Assembly (NCBI RefSeq): GCF_023856365.1
Contig: NC_064540.1
Span: forward strand, 6,619,001 to 6,683,000
Source of the DNA: Brienomyrus brachyistius
Lineage: Eukaryota; Chordata; Actinopteri; Osteoglossiformes; Mormyridae
Direction: 5' to 3'
DNA: 64,000 nt
In this document: piece after piece, positions 45,180 through 57,582 of the stretch
Layout of the letters: each line of letters opens with the position of its first letter
Numbering within the stretch: position 1 is the first letter of the stretch
Made by a program: the position numbers and the translations under genes
Notes under the pieces: model-generated
Databases searched by the model: none
Seen by the model: only the letters and a program-made list of their open reading frames with translations
Told to the model about the DNA's origin: nothing

Positions 45180-46560
45180 TCTCTAGTATATCGGTACTTC
45201 TTGAGATTTTTCTCCCTCAGTCCTTCATTGTGGCTGTGTGCCAAATGCCAGTCTTGTATGACTGTGGAATCTTTTCTTCTTTGTGCCTGTATACATATTA
45301 GGTCAGATAAATTTTTTATGCTGCCCAAACAATTAGAGGTCGAATTACAAATTACGATGTACTATACAGTGTGATGTTAAATAAGTCTGACACACTGGCG
45401 GGAGCCATAATCAGCCGTTACGCTCATTGTAATGGGCATTGTATTATCGCGTGTAATCAGCAGGATGTAAGTTATGATCGTTTTACTGGTGTTTGCTGGC
45501 CTTGCTTACAGAAAAGGATGTTCCTTTCCAGACAGACCATTTAATAATTGCCTAAACGCTTATCGTATGTTACAGGACACACAATAGGATCAATGACGGA
45601 TAAAGAGGTGACCGCATTTTAGATAAAGCTGCCTGGAATGGTGGCTGTCAAAAAAAGTGTGATTTACATATCCTGGCCTGGCTGTATGTTCGAGACACAT
45701 CTACTACATACTGGGAAGAGTCACACAGCTCACACCCAGAGCCCCTGGACTGTATGTCGTCAATCCTTCCCCGCACTGGAGGGGTGGGGGTGCTGCCGCA
45801 GAAGACTTACGTAAGAAGAACTTCTCCTGCCCTTAGCAACAAGCTGAATTTCTGAACTATGGCTTTTTTTTTTATTCAGATTTCACACAGTGCACAGAAC
45901 TGGCTGTGATGAACTGAACTCCCTGGCTTTGCCACAACCCAGTTCGGGATGAGAAGTTACGGAACAGGAGTGTGTGGATGGATCTGCTCTTCTGCACCTT
46001 CCGGAGTCGTGTTATGTCATGTTAATGAAATCAGCTAATTGAGGGCTCTGGGGTATATTATACATATTGGCATTTGTCAGGTAATGTGTGTACCTTTTAG
46101 ATTCAAGCCAAGAGTATGATGTGACGGTAATGCCATGGTGTGGAAGTATCTTTCAATAAACATCGATACACCGAACCTGAACCATCCTCTGCCGGTTTTT
46201 ACTTCAAATTCAAATCCGGGCTGCTCTCCCAAGTAAGGAACCAAATGGATCATAAATCACATTGCCTGGTGCTCCAGATGCTGATCAGGACGGAATTAAA
46301 ATACATCCCAGAATCCCACCTGGCTTTGTGAATCAGAGCTGGCCACCATTTGTTCAGAAAAAGCGGAATCCCAGCCTCAAAAAGGGCCACGGAATTTACA
46401 GCAATAACACATACCGAACTAAATCAGACCCAATCCCCAAACAAGACCCCCACCCCCCAAATGAAGACTTAAATATCGTCAATTATCAATATACTGAGTT
46501 AACCGACATAGCTACTATATTTGTGACTTTGCATTTGTCAGCTGCTGATACATAAAATAC
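45180..46560. other. upstream region, nothing recognised
   Basis: No repeat family or gene is evident. Short open frames only. Confidence 0.5.
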
Positions 46561-46563
46561 AGT

Positions 46564-46878
46564 ACCGACGCTTCTCTATTTATAAACTTTCAATTTATGA
46601 ACTTTCAGAAATACGAATGAAGAGGACAGTAAATTATGTTCCTTGGGCTCCCGTTTCCTGTCCGCAACATAATTTTTTTTTCTGCTCGCCAATTCCGCCT
46701 AGTACGACTTCTGGCAGCTACTCCCGCCGTGCAGCAGCGTAGCTTTCGAACTCCCAGCATCCTAGTTCTTTATACTTGAGTATACCCTTAAAATGATGCT
46801 GAATAACAACTTACGAACATTTCAAGTTACGAACGGCTGTTCGGAACGTAACTCATTCGTAAGTAGAGGAGCGTCTGC
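46564..46878. mobile_element. MITE-like inverted-repeat element
   Basis: The left end GACGCTTCTCTATTTATAAA and the right end (complement) GACGCTCCTCTACTTACGAA are imperfect inverted repeats of about 20 bp with similar subterminal blocks. The element is about 315 bp and noncoding. A short related piece (GTAAGTTACATAGGTCGTAA, then AGTCTGCA) occurs at about 10437-10475. Confidence 0.6.
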
Positions 46879-47464
46879 ATATCACATTTCTGTCAATCCA
46901 CCTATGTTCTAATCTCCTGGTATAGTATACTGATCATCTGAGGTTTCAGGGGTTTAAAGTTAATCCAGCTAAAACACGAGATTCTGCTGAACCATGTAAA
47001 TGTAATGTCAACAATGACCTACAGTCCAAGTTAACCATTTAGTCTATGTGTGTTGTAATTAATATTTCACTATCAGCCATTGAGTTGGAAGTAAGGTATT
47101 AAGTTCATTTAGATACTTTCTTTACTTACAGGCAATTATAGGGTATTATAAGAAAGAACACTGATGTTAGGCAGAATATTTTTATCTTAACTCACGTTGT
47201 CCCTTCAAAGTGTCCATCAACAAAAAAAATGTATTAATTATAGCATTCTGGAGCTTTTGAGTCAGAAAATTAGGCCTATCGAGATTACTACACTGATGCA
47301 ACTCTAATATTAGAGCTATAAATATTAATCAAGACACATGATACACATAAACATTGGTGTAAAGGATCTGCCTGGTTTCTGTACACGATAACACAACAAG
47401 AGGAGAAAATGTGTAAGGCAAACAAAAAGCAGTTTGTTTAAAATGTTTACAAAGCCTTTGAGGA

Positions 47465-47690
47465 AGTTAGTACTAGTTGTGGGTTTGAATCCCATAGCAG
47501 GTAGAGCAATCAAACCACCTCTAGGCCCTTGAGCAAGGTCCTTAACCCCCAGATCCAGGGGTGCTGCATGCTGGCTGACCCTGTGCAGTGACCCCGCACG
47601 CTTGCTCTCACCTGTATGTGTGTCTCATGGAGAGCAATATGGGGTATGTGAAAAATACCTATCTTCTCCCCAGGGATAAATAAGGAACCT
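47465..47690 (+). mobile_element. SINE-like fragment
   Basis: GTGGGTTTGAATCCCATAGC (B-box-like), CCCTTGAGCAAGGTCCTTAA and a trailing GGGATAAATAAGG fit the second SINE family. Diverged. Confidence 0.4.
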
Positions 47691-47769
47691 CCAGTCATGC
47701 TATTCTGAGGGATCAGTCCAGCCAATCGCCTGCCAAGAACCCAGAACCCGCCAGCTTCCAGTTCAGCGG

Positions 47770-48040
47770 CCAACAGCGCCAAGTGAGGCGGAGGCTGCCG
47801 TGCCCGTCCTGCGGAACCACGCGCGGGGAAAACGGTCGTAACTCATCCCTCCAGTGGCGCACAGTCCTTGTCTCGCCTGAAAAGGTCAGGCGAGGGGGAG
47901 GATGGGGGAGGTGAGAGATAGAGCAAGAGAGAGACGTTGACGCTCACTGAGCTTTATCACCCAAGGTGTCAGAGCACCACCGCGCGCGGCAGGAGGACGC
48001 GGCACCGCGGTATTTGGCACCGCGGCTCTGGGATGGTTTT
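47770..48040. promoter_or_regulatory. CpG-rich segment
   Basis: CG-rich blocks (ACCACGCGCGGGGAAAACGG, CACCGCGCGCGGCAGGAGGA, TTTGGCACCGCGGCTCTGGG) occur with a purine-rich GAGA stretch. It is another possible promoter-type region upstream of atp2b2. Confidence 0.3.
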
Positions 48041-48397
48041 TTTTATTTATTTATTTTACTCACAGCACAGATATAAACGATGCGGGAAAGGTCATCCAAA
48101 GATAGCAGGGAGCAAAGGCAGCCAGCCCCCCCCCCCCAAACCCCGAACACCATGGCGTTCCCCAAACAACTCCCTCGCCTGGGATCGCACATACAGTTGT
48201 CGCAGAAAGTATAAATAGTTTATTTTAGTAACCTGTGATTTAAATAGCTTCCTGGAGTAATCTACTGACGTCAAGGAAACACCGTGGACATGGCACAGCT
48301 GTGCTTTGTTTCATGTTTGAAAGCATGGCTACTCAAGGATTTGATATTCTTCAGGTTCGCCTTGTGCGATTTCATTCAGAGTGCCTTAACTCAAAGT

Positions 48398-48458
<61 letters not shown>
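48398..48458. repeat. AC then TA microsatellite
   Basis: A short CA run leads into about 25 TA units. Confidence 0.96.
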
Positions 48459-48460
<2 letters not shown>

Positions 48461-48474
48461 TTAATTTATTTAAC

Positions 48475-48640
48475 CAATGCAACAAATGCTTTTGTGACAG
48501 CAGGATTAGTCGATCCTTGGAGCAACTGGGGGTTACGGGCCTTGCAGAAGGGCCTAACAATGAAATCACTCTGCGTGGGATTTGAACTGATGACCTTCCG
48601 ATCACTGTGTCCTAACCTACTAAGCCACACACCGTCCTAA
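48475..48640 (-). mobile_element. old SINE, reverse orientation
   Basis: Shared blocks: GAGCAACTGGGGGTTACGGG, ATTTGAACTGATGACCTTCC and GATCACTGTGTCC. The B-box complement (GATTTGAAC) supports a tRNA-derived SINE read on the minus strand. Confidence 0.5.
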
Positions 48641-48649
48641 ATTTACTGG

Positions 48650-50060
48650 CAAAAATTTTCCTCTAGAGTGACGTACAAGTGAGGAGAGCCTGGGGTTAGA
48701 CAGCAGGGCCAGCCAGCATCCAGAACCCCTGGCGTAGCTGGGTGTAAGGGGCAAATGAAGATATGACTGCTCAAGCACCCATACAAGTCAAACCTTGTGG
48801 ATGTAGACAGAGATCTATAATCTACGAAGAAGCAGATGACAGTAAGCGCGTGGCTCTGAAATGCAGCAGGGATTTCAATGATGGAGCCCCGCATGCCCAA
48901 AGGAGGAACCTTGGAGGAGGTTATAGACACAGAGTAAGATCAAAAGAACTCATCTTTAGCCGTTTGGTGGGGTTGGTGACAGTGTGGGGGACAAGAATGC
49001 CTCCCGATTGAAACTGACAAGCAGACGGCCTGCTCCGAATCCACACGAGGGGGGGGATTGATTTTTGAATCAATGGGACCCGAGGGCCATGACAATTCCC
49101 AGGGACGTTTCAGCTCACCGCGTTCGGCACGTGTTTGGTACAAGTCAACCGCGACATGCATCCTGCCAGACCCCGCTTCACTCCCCACAGCAGCCGTCAC
49201 GGCGCCTATTCCTTTCAAACAACAGATTTGCGAATGAAAAACATCGTATAACGTACATAAATACAGACGCTGTCAGCCATTCGGCACGTAATGACATCGA
49301 AACGGGGGGTGTTTTCATTTCGCCCTGAGACGCAGAGGCAGTCACACATATCAAAAATGATCGATCTGACTCCAGTAATAACTACTTTTCCAGCCTTTGA
49401 TTAGTTATGCTGTTAGCGACACAGCTAGTTTTATTTTGTTGTTTTTATTTTTTTCAGGGGGTTAAAAGAACAGAAAAGCAAGATGGCCAGAGGGAATGTT
49501 CAGATAAAGGGGCACTGTAGGGAAGCTGTTAAATAATATATTGAACCAGACTGGGAAGCCCCCCAAGCACAAAGCAGCAGCTTAATTACGGAACCACCAG
49601 TAAACAGCTGTGTGCTTCCCTGTGAATGGAGAGAAACAGGTGTGTATTATTTTAGGAGTCATATTATTATGCTGATATTTTGCCGTTGTTTTACATGAGG
49701 GAAATATTTCTGGTTTTTAACCATGTTCCCAGGTGGGATTTTCGAACCTGAGCTCTTTGGTTGCTGCGTGCAACAGCGGTATCCCTAGATTGGTCTCTGA
49801 CATCACAATTATCCCTTCCGTGCGATTCTCCGCCCCCATTACAAGACAATCCCTACGTGCACTTTACGTGATTTAAGCTGTTAACAAAAAACACCAAAGA
49901 CACAAACAAACAGGGGCGTGAGGTTACAGGCGGAATAAAAAGGAACAAGGGCACTTCCTTGTTCCAGATGGTCGTATAAAAATCATCGGGGAGCTACTGC
50001 TCTAATTAAATTCAGCGCACAGTCAGAATACGGAGGACAGAAAGTACTGCAGATAAATCG
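48650..50060. other. upstream region, nothing recognised
   Basis: Mixed sequence with a G-run near 49050. No exon or repeat is supported. Confidence 0.5.
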
Positions 50061-50064
50061 CATG

Positions 50065-50109
50065 TGACGTCCTGGCTCCGCCCAGTGGGCGGGGCAGAAG
50101 GGCGGAGCC
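50065..50109. promoter_or_regulatory. CRE-like site plus GC-box inverted repeat
   Basis: TGACGTCC at 50065 is followed by a perfect 10-bp inverted repeat, GGCTCCGCCC (50074-50083) and GGGCGGAGCC (50100-50109), with GGGCGGGGC between. These are classic Sp/KLF sites. The cluster lies 16.5 kb upstream of the atp2b2 ATG and could mark an upstream promoter or enhancer. Confidence 0.4.
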
Positions 50110-51269
50110 ATATGCTACAGTAGAGTAAGAACAGAAGCTGCTTAATGATTATGGACTCAGATCTGCTGGCTAGCAACGTGAAGGAATCTCTTGGCGGACA
50201 CCTATTATCTCGGGAGAATACTCCCGCCCATCCCAAAGGGAAAGAGTACGGAAATCAAAAGCAGAAGTTTGATTCTGAGAAAGAAACTGGGACAAACTGG
50301 AAGTGTATGTTATCAGCCTGCCGGAGGGGGGCTGTTTGCACGTCGGCCGCATCACTATCATTCGGCGTGTCATCAGGTGTGATCTAGGTGTTAAGCAGCC
50401 GTGCGGGAAACGAAAGCGCAACGTGGACTGTCCTTCGGAACATAGAACATGCTAATCACCCCCCAGCATGTCTTCGAGCGTATATATGGGTGGTGCAGCA
50501 TGCGATCACGCTGTCCTGTAGAGGAAGTTCAAAGCAAATAGTCGCTGCAATCCTCTCCACCTTCTGACAGCACTTTTCTCAGAAAAGTGTGTTTGAGTGG
50601 GGAGGGGGAATGCTGTTTTTAACTGTCCAAATCTTCAGCCACAAGCCAATTCATGTACAAACATGACTACTCGACTCAATTTCTAGCACCTGTCTCTGAT
50701 GTAGATTTAGTTAATAAATGCAGACAAAAACATTTACCCTACAAACAAATAAACAAACAAAAAGGTAAATGTTAATATAACATCAGTGCTTTCTACATAA
50801 GTATTTACATACCGCCACACATTTCAGGGTACAACAGCTATATCACATCAGGATTTTTCCGCCTGCTGCACAGTAACTCACTTAAAACAGACCTTTTATG
50901 CCATAACTGTTCAAAGTAATTGCGCGGAATTATTTTATAGTAGACATTCAAATAAGCCTTTCCGATTGCATTTTTTTTGGGAGGAGAGAGGTCCAGCAAG
51001 TTGACAGCGAAAAAACTGAAAACTTTTGAATCATCAAATCATTTCGAATGGCGTCTCTAATTAGATGATATATCGGTACATTTATTAATAGATATTTAAG
51101 TCTGTTGGGGGTGGATTTGTAAAACTAATGAACAGATAAAGCCTGGCAGAATTGTGTCAGGAGCACATTAATTCGGTCTCTAACGGACTTTAGTAAAAGA
51201 CAAAACCCGTTTCCTTTCATGGGTATCCCCCCTTTCTCTCTCTTTCAGTACGTCATTTGATTTTTTTTA

Positions 51270-51560
51270 TTCCGACTACCGCATTTCTTCTCGGCGGGTA
51301 ATCGGACCGGATTAGCTGTATTTGAGACCAAGCAGGATGAATGGATGCGGCGCTCGGACATGGTGTAAAGGGGGGGGGGGTTCGCGGAGGCGGCGGGAAA
51401 CGTGCCTCTTTTTTTCCCATGCACAAATACGCTGCAATGGGTAAATCCGCACCCACACGTCGGGGCTTGGCTCGGGAGGGGTGACGGTAAGGTGCGGGGG
51501 CTCGGCGGGTGTGCTACGCGGTGCCGAACTGCTGGAGACGCCGGGTAATGTGCTGATGCA
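51270..51560. promoter_or_regulatory. CpG-rich island, candidate upstream promoter
   Basis: Dense CG dinucleotides (GGATGCGGCGCTCGGACATG, CGCGGAGGCGGCGGGAAACG, GCTACGCGGTGCCGAACTGC) stand out from the AT-rich flanks. In vertebrate ATP2B2, noncoding first exons lie far upstream of the ATG, so this is a reasonable place for one. No exon boundary was assigned. Confidence 0.35.
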
Positions 51561-52499
51561 AGGTAATAAAGGGTCGGAAATCAAATAATGAGGAGCAATA
51601 GCCCGAAATACTGGCTCAGTGAAAAGGCGCGCTAACGTACCTTTACATTTCGCTTCCTAGTTAGAAACTACCATTTCTTTAATTCATTCATATATTTTGG
51701 CGTTTTACTGGAGCGTTTCAAAGTAGGCTGAGTTTTAAACCGCTGCTCTGTCCCCCTGCCCTTTTATTTAAATTGTCATATTCAGCATTTGCGCATCAAT
51801 CCGGTTGCACATGGAAAGGAATTACGACTTTGAAAGATGTACACCGTACGTGAGTGATGCTTCATACCCGCGGAAAAACGCGAACCCTGCCGTCCGTTGT
51901 TTCTCAGCACTTAGGAAATCTCTAGCACCGCAGTAAATAGCACTGTACCTTGAACCATTACTGCTGCTGGGTGTGAAAGTTAGTTCTCATTATTTAGAAA
52001 CCAAGGTATCATCAATCAAGGTAAATGCAGATATTTCTTCCAAGATGTGCATCATAAGGTTTTAGACCAGTGTTATGAAAACCACGTTTAAGCAAAAACA
52101 TTACAGGGGCACTGAGATGACTGAAAGCAACATTTGTTTAAATATGCTACTGCAGACCTGCCATAAAAATGCCCCCCGGGATCAGTAGCGTATATCTTAC
52201 CTTATAACCCCGCCTAGTGCACACTGCACTGTAAATACCCATAAATTACAGCCCCTCCACACCCAAAACTGCCTGTCATATACATTTGTTTGGCCCACCT
52301 TAACACCCCCCTCACCCAGGTTTGCTGTCTGGCTGGACATGGGGTGCTTCCTGTATTTCTAACTGAATTTATTCATTTGTACTGGAAAGACAACCCCCCC
52401 TTTTCTCAGTTCCTCCCTCACAGACGAGGGGGGGGGGGGGGGGGACACGCTGACGCAGTAAGAGCAGCAGATGGGTCACCATTAACTAACTGTGTCATT

Positions 52500-52640
52500 T
52501 AACAGGCACTTCCACACAGCACCCATTCAACCAGCACCATTAGCAATTAGTGCTCTGCTCCATACTCCCGGGACTTGAACCAACAACCTTTACTGCCGCA
52601 AGCCCAGTCTGCAGCTACCTACCACCCAGGCACCAGTGAA
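52500..52640 (-). mobile_element. SINE-like fragment, reverse orientation
   Basis: GGGACTTGAACCAACAACCT and the following CCACCCAGGCACC resemble the tRNA-derived head of a fish SINE in complement. It is short and diverged. Confidence 0.35.
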
Positions 52641-52649
52641 TTAACCAAA

Positions 52650-54230
52650 TCCTTCCCATTTAGAAATTCATGAACATGCTTAAACGCTGTCCATAGGGAC
52701 AAAAAAAATAATGTCTCATTGTTTCTGCTTCAGTGGCATAACAATGGTCATTGTTCTTGCTCTTCGAAGCTGCCAGTTCCAATCTCCTTTTACGTCAGCG
52801 TCCCCTGTCAAGCCGCCGCGATGCACAGTCCTTTATAGTGCCTATACATTTCCTAGGCTGTAGCATTTGGTATCACAGTATTTCACTTTCCTTTCTGTTT
52901 ATTTCTTTTGATTCATTTCTTCTTGCCCACTGGCTCTCATAGTGAAGCTCATCTAAGGTGCAGCGGCGATGCCCTAATTTGCCTAATGAAGGAGGGTGGG
53001 GGTCTCTCACGGCAAAGCATCACTTGTTACATAAAAAAGAAGATCACACAGGAAGATTTTAAACAGCACCTCGAAGCCACTCCGATTCCATTGCAGTCGA
53101 TTCATAATCTAGGAGGCAGGGTGTTTAGGAACATGTACCCTGAAAGTAAATGAGGTAATGCCCCATCTATAAGACGCATGTAGGCACTGGGGGATCCTGA
53201 CCACATGCTGTGCACGTCAAGAGTCAGTCAACCGAACACAGACCTTATTGTACTGCCGGCTCCCCGTAAAAGAACACACTCTGAATGTCACTAAAATGAG
53301 TCCTTTTAGCCTGTCAACATCTGGATTACGCCATAATACAACAAGTTACTAAAGAGGAAACGCATTGGATGCTTGGAGCATCGTACAACAGGACCGTTAA
53401 ACGGACTTCACTTGAAGATGCTGTACCTAGTCATTTGAGAACTAGCGGCACTGTACACTGGAGATGCATACAGTCACCAACTGTCGGAAAACAGCTCTGA
53501 CTGCGATCTGCATTCTTACCATGCATCCCTCTAGTGTCCCCCAACAGCTGTCTTGACGCAGTGAAGCTACTGAACTGGAGGTCACAGCCATTCCTGTGGG
53601 AAAACCGTGGATTTCCTTCGACACCAAAGAAAGAAAGGATAAGTAAAGCAGGCAGAATCCAAAAAAGGAGGAAATTAATTCAGCAATACATCCCTAAATA
53701 TCAGCCAAGCTCAACAGGGAGTTGCTGTCACTTTGAGGACCTCTTCCTCCGTGCCGGTTTTGTAAACAAATCGCCTCTTTCACACAGGGATGTTCAAGGA
53801 GGACAGGACAGACAAAATGCCTTTTTAAAGGCTTTCACCTTAATCCCATCCTGTGCATGATGAAAGAAGTGGGTTGATGCTGGTCTCCTTGGCTGCTGTA
53901 CAGGCAGAGGACATGACGAGAGGGAAGAGATGAAGACCCTCAGGCAGTCTCTGCCTGGGGCGCTAATATTCAGAATAGGAGGGAGAGGTGACACGAGCTG
54001 GCAATCTAAAGCGTCTCCATTCCACACGCGGTGCCCACTCAAACCCCCTCAGTCACAGACACGGCAATAGCCCCCCCAGCCCACAGTCTACGAGCCTACC
54101 TTTCTACCACTACTGCTCAATCAAAAACGGAAAAAAAAACATGAAGGTAACTGTAACGAAGAAACCATTAGGAACCGATATGGGGAGGCAGGTTTGCTTT
54201 CTGTCTGGTTGCGCGTCAGAAGCATTGTTA
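52650..54230. other. upstream region, nothing recognised
   Basis: Open frames on both strands are short and lack domain features. It lies in the transcription-downstream direction from the 54236 candidate exon, where a partner exon might be sought. Confidence 0.45.
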
Positions 54231-54235
54231 CTTAC

Positions 54236-54388
54236 TCTGCAGTGGTATCGCAAATCCAAAACGATTTCAATTACGGCGCGGAGTAATCGGCGGTCGGCAT
54301 CTGTAAGGGCTTGATAAGCTGAGGCTCGGCACAGGAGGTGCTGTGCAGCCTGTACCATGTCAGCGAGCACGCAGGGGGTTGCAGCTTG
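54236..54388 (-). CDS. unidentified candidate coding exon, 51 codons
   Basis: On the minus strand a long pyrimidine tract ending CCCCTGCTTACAG is followed by exactly 153 open bases and the strong donor GTAAGT (after AGA). The frame is phase 0 on both sides. It reads QAATPCVLADMVQAAQHLLC, RASAYQALTDADRRLLRAVI, then EIVLDLRYHCR. The composition looks like a folded, helical protein segment rather than random sequence. I do not recognise the family. It cannot be an N-terminal extension of PMCA2, because a stop lies just before the PMCA2 ATG. No partner exon was found on either side with confidence. It could be an exon of an overlapping or upstream gene, or chance. Confidence 0.35.
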
Positions 54389-55449
54389 CTGTAAGCAGGG
54401 GGGAGTCGGACAGGCGGGTGGGTAAGTGGGTGGGGGAGGTGATGTTTGTAGGTAGCCCTGCAGAATTAAGAACTGGGAAGTGTTGCCAAATTATAAATGG
54501 GAAGGAGCACAGTGGGAATCTGCGGCATGAGGGGATGGGAGATGTGAGGAACACTCACAGAACTGGTGGCAGGGGGAGGGGGCAGCGAAAAAGATATTTC
54601 ATGGGGTTGGAGTTGTGTGCCAATCAGAAAACACCTCTCCTCCACCAGGTGCGCACCTGGACATGTTTCAGTTCACCCAACAGTCCAGAACATGCGTAAG
54701 CTTTACCCCCTCTCAGCGAGGGTGGGATCTACCATCACAGCCAGTGTATTAATTTCCGTACTAGGACCCAGTCCAACAGCTGCTACCAGTCTGAAATCGC
54801 ATCCCAAAGTCACCATTCTGAGGTCCTCGTCTTTAACCCCGAACTCGAAGACCACCTGAGGCCAAACCTCCCTTCCAGAAAGAGGCTGCATGCACACAGG
54901 TGCAGTCACCTGTGCCAGGCTGGCTTGGTTTGGTTTGGTCCGCCCAGCTGCGGCGTGCCACTGCGGGACAGGGGAGAGACCAAGCGGAGGCGGTGATGGG
55001 AGGCTGAGGCTGGGCCTGAATATCAATGCAGAGCCCGCCTCAGCAACTAAGGGCTGCACTGCACCAAAATGAGGAGGAGCAGGGCTGCAAGGACCTCCAG
55101 CGGGACACCAGACCCCCCTCAGCATACGGCTGGTTTACAAAAGATGCCAGCAAGTCTGCTGTAGCATCTGTATTAATGACTGTGTCAGTTTTGATTCTTA
55201 TTTTCTGTCCATATTGTTGAAGTCTAGAGGACAGTAATGGCAGAACTTTTACAGTATTTACAGGTTGTAAAAAGCAAAACTGCAGAGCTTTTCCCACGGG
55301 CAGCATGTAATGAACTAACTGCCGCAGCAGCCCCAAAGGCTGGCCAGGACAGGCTTCCGCAGCCCCCTGCCTCCAGAAGTTTAAACAGGGGGTGTCACCT
55401 GGGTACAAATGTCATTGGCACCATCGTGGGAGGTACTGACTCCAGCCTG

Positions 55450-57470
55450 TTCCTCAAAGGAGAATGACACCAGGAGTAAGATCAAAGAGGAGCTCCTGTA
55501 AATCAGGTACCCACCCTAAAAAACACTGAAGTAGTGTCAGGGTGGGGGTGGTCTCTTTGAATTTGTAAGTCCTCTCAGCACAAATATCCAGTGAAACAGC
55601 TTTACCTTGAGCATGACAGCGACACCCTTCTGGAGTGATATGACTTCCGAAAAACACTAACCCATCTTCGCCAGGTCTCACACACTGGGAATGCTAGCAG
55701 CACAGTTCTTTAAAACCAGTACCCCAGAACAGGCGTCATGGTTGCTGGTCCAACAGCCATAGCAAGCGGCAGCCCGAGCAAGCGACAGTCCCTGCTGCTT
55801 AATGGTCCAAGTCCTCTGCTGAGATTTACACCGTGCATCTTAATTAAATGATATTCTTCATGTGATTCATTAAGTACATTACTGTAGTCCTGAGACAAAG
55901 CTCTTACTAGTAAAAAGAATGTGTGCTGGCAGTCGATAAATGTGTGACAATATCCATCTGAATTTATTAAGGAACCACTTGTACTTGCAATAGGCAATAA
56001 ACAAATGAGACGTAATAGATGCATACTAGTTTGTGCCAAATCATCAGTTCAGTAGTCATTAGCTTTTTAACTAAGTGTGAGACATCACTGCGGTAATACA
56101 AACAGTCCAGTTAAAGGGGCCCTCTGATAATTAGAGTTTTGTACAGTGCTTCTTCCAATCTAAAATAATGGTTCTTTAAATTATCTTATTTCGAAAGTGA
56201 AATGAAGTACCCTGGTTCACTGAACTTTCTCTCCCCTGCCTACAGCACCCTCTGCTGCATTCGGTAAACAGCGGAGATTAAACCAGCAACAGCTAATGAA
56301 TAGACTTTGGGCTTGTTTTGACGTTGGGAGGAGATAGATCAATATACTGCTAAAATAAGTTAAACGACTGATTCCAGAAAAAAAAATAGGAAGGTAAAAG
56401 GCAGAAGTAAAATGAAGACAAAACTATCTGGAGGCTGAAGCCTTATTGATACAAAATTGATCTATGGTAACATAAATATATGGGCATTCCCTTTTTCGGA
56501 TGGTCATCGCCTGCAGCAGAACTGAGGGGCACGATGATGAAAGCTCCCTAAATGAAAACACAACGGCTATGGAAACACCTCTTCCTCTGCAGGTCGGCCA
56601 CATTTCAAGGATTCCAATCTGTCGCTGAGTGATGGACCGCACCATTCCCCCACCTCAAGGATGGCTATAAAGCCCTGCCTTGATGTATTTCCACGCCTCA
56701 GCTCCTCTGGGCTGAAGGAGCTACTTGTTGACCCAAAGGGCTACTGGTTCAAATCCCAGAAGGGAAAAGCTGTTGTGTCTTAACTTAAATTTCTTTAGTC
56801 AATATTGAATTATCGGAGAAAAGCTGCTAGGTATAAATCTCAGCATGCATAATTTTTCATACACAAATAAATTATCTATCAAATAAATCTATGCATCCAT
56901 CTTCCACACCACTTATCCAGCACGTCGTTACACTGAAATAAAGAATTCAATTAAATTAGTTACCAGTACTGAATCAACTTGCCTTTGCCTTTCATTAAGA
57001 CTTAAATGTCAATGAGAATCTATGATTCAGATTTAACTTAAATGGGGCCATGGGCTCCAGAGTGGAAAAATCTCATCTCGACTGGAAAAATCATTACCAA
57101 CTTACCCTATGGAAAGATCACACAACACCTATCCATCTTCTAAGCCCGAGGAATCTCTCACAGCATGAGGAGAACTCCACAAACAGTGAACAGAAGTGGG
57201 ACTGGAACCCCCAATTGTGGAAGTGTGAAGCAACAACCCACTGTGCCACTTTGTCAAACAGCAAATCATTTAAATTACAGCTGCAAGACACTGCACAAGC
57301 AAACAAATACATTTATATAAATGGATGCTGCCCATGTTGCAACAAATAACATGGAGGTTGCATCACAATGTTCTGTACGTGTTACATTTATCAACTTTAA
57401 TGTATTGTAAGGAGGCCTGCAGGAATACGCTACCATTCTCTCAAGTCAAAAGTACTTAGTAAAGTTAGGT
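55450..57470. other. upstream region, nothing firmly recognised
   Basis: Contains a minus-strand frame at 55454-55681 with a faint retroelement-like phrase (FFGSHITPEG), too weak to call, and a SINE-head fragment at about 56725-56780. The rest is unassigned. Confidence 0.4.
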
Positions 57471-57475
57471 GCTTG

Positions 57476-57582
57476 CAGGTCTGGACAGACCATCTGGCAT
57501 ACTGGGCATTTTCTCGGTGGGCCGACAAAATGTATCTCGGCAAAAGTCCAGGGCTGATTTTTAATCCCAGTCCAGCCTTGGT
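57476..57582. mobile_element. short MITE-like repeat
   Basis: It begins GTCTGGACAGACCATCTGGC and ends TTTAATCCCAGTCCAGCC, so the ends carry CTGGAC in inverse orientation. The interior has CATTTTCTCGGTGGGCCGAC, a motif found in dispersed vertebrate repeats. The boundaries are approximate. Confidence 0.45.

Noticed and set aside
54703..55125. 140-codon minus-strand frame ending VKDEDLRMVTLGCDFRLV and further
   Set aside because: It looks protein-like in part, but no good splice sites bound the readable segment and no family was recognised. Overlapping frames are also open.
55454..55681. Minus-strand frame with FFGSHITPEG, considered as reverse transcriptase of a retroelement
   Set aside because: The similarity is limited to a few residues. 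The expected conserved blocks before and after are absent, and no LTRs flank it.
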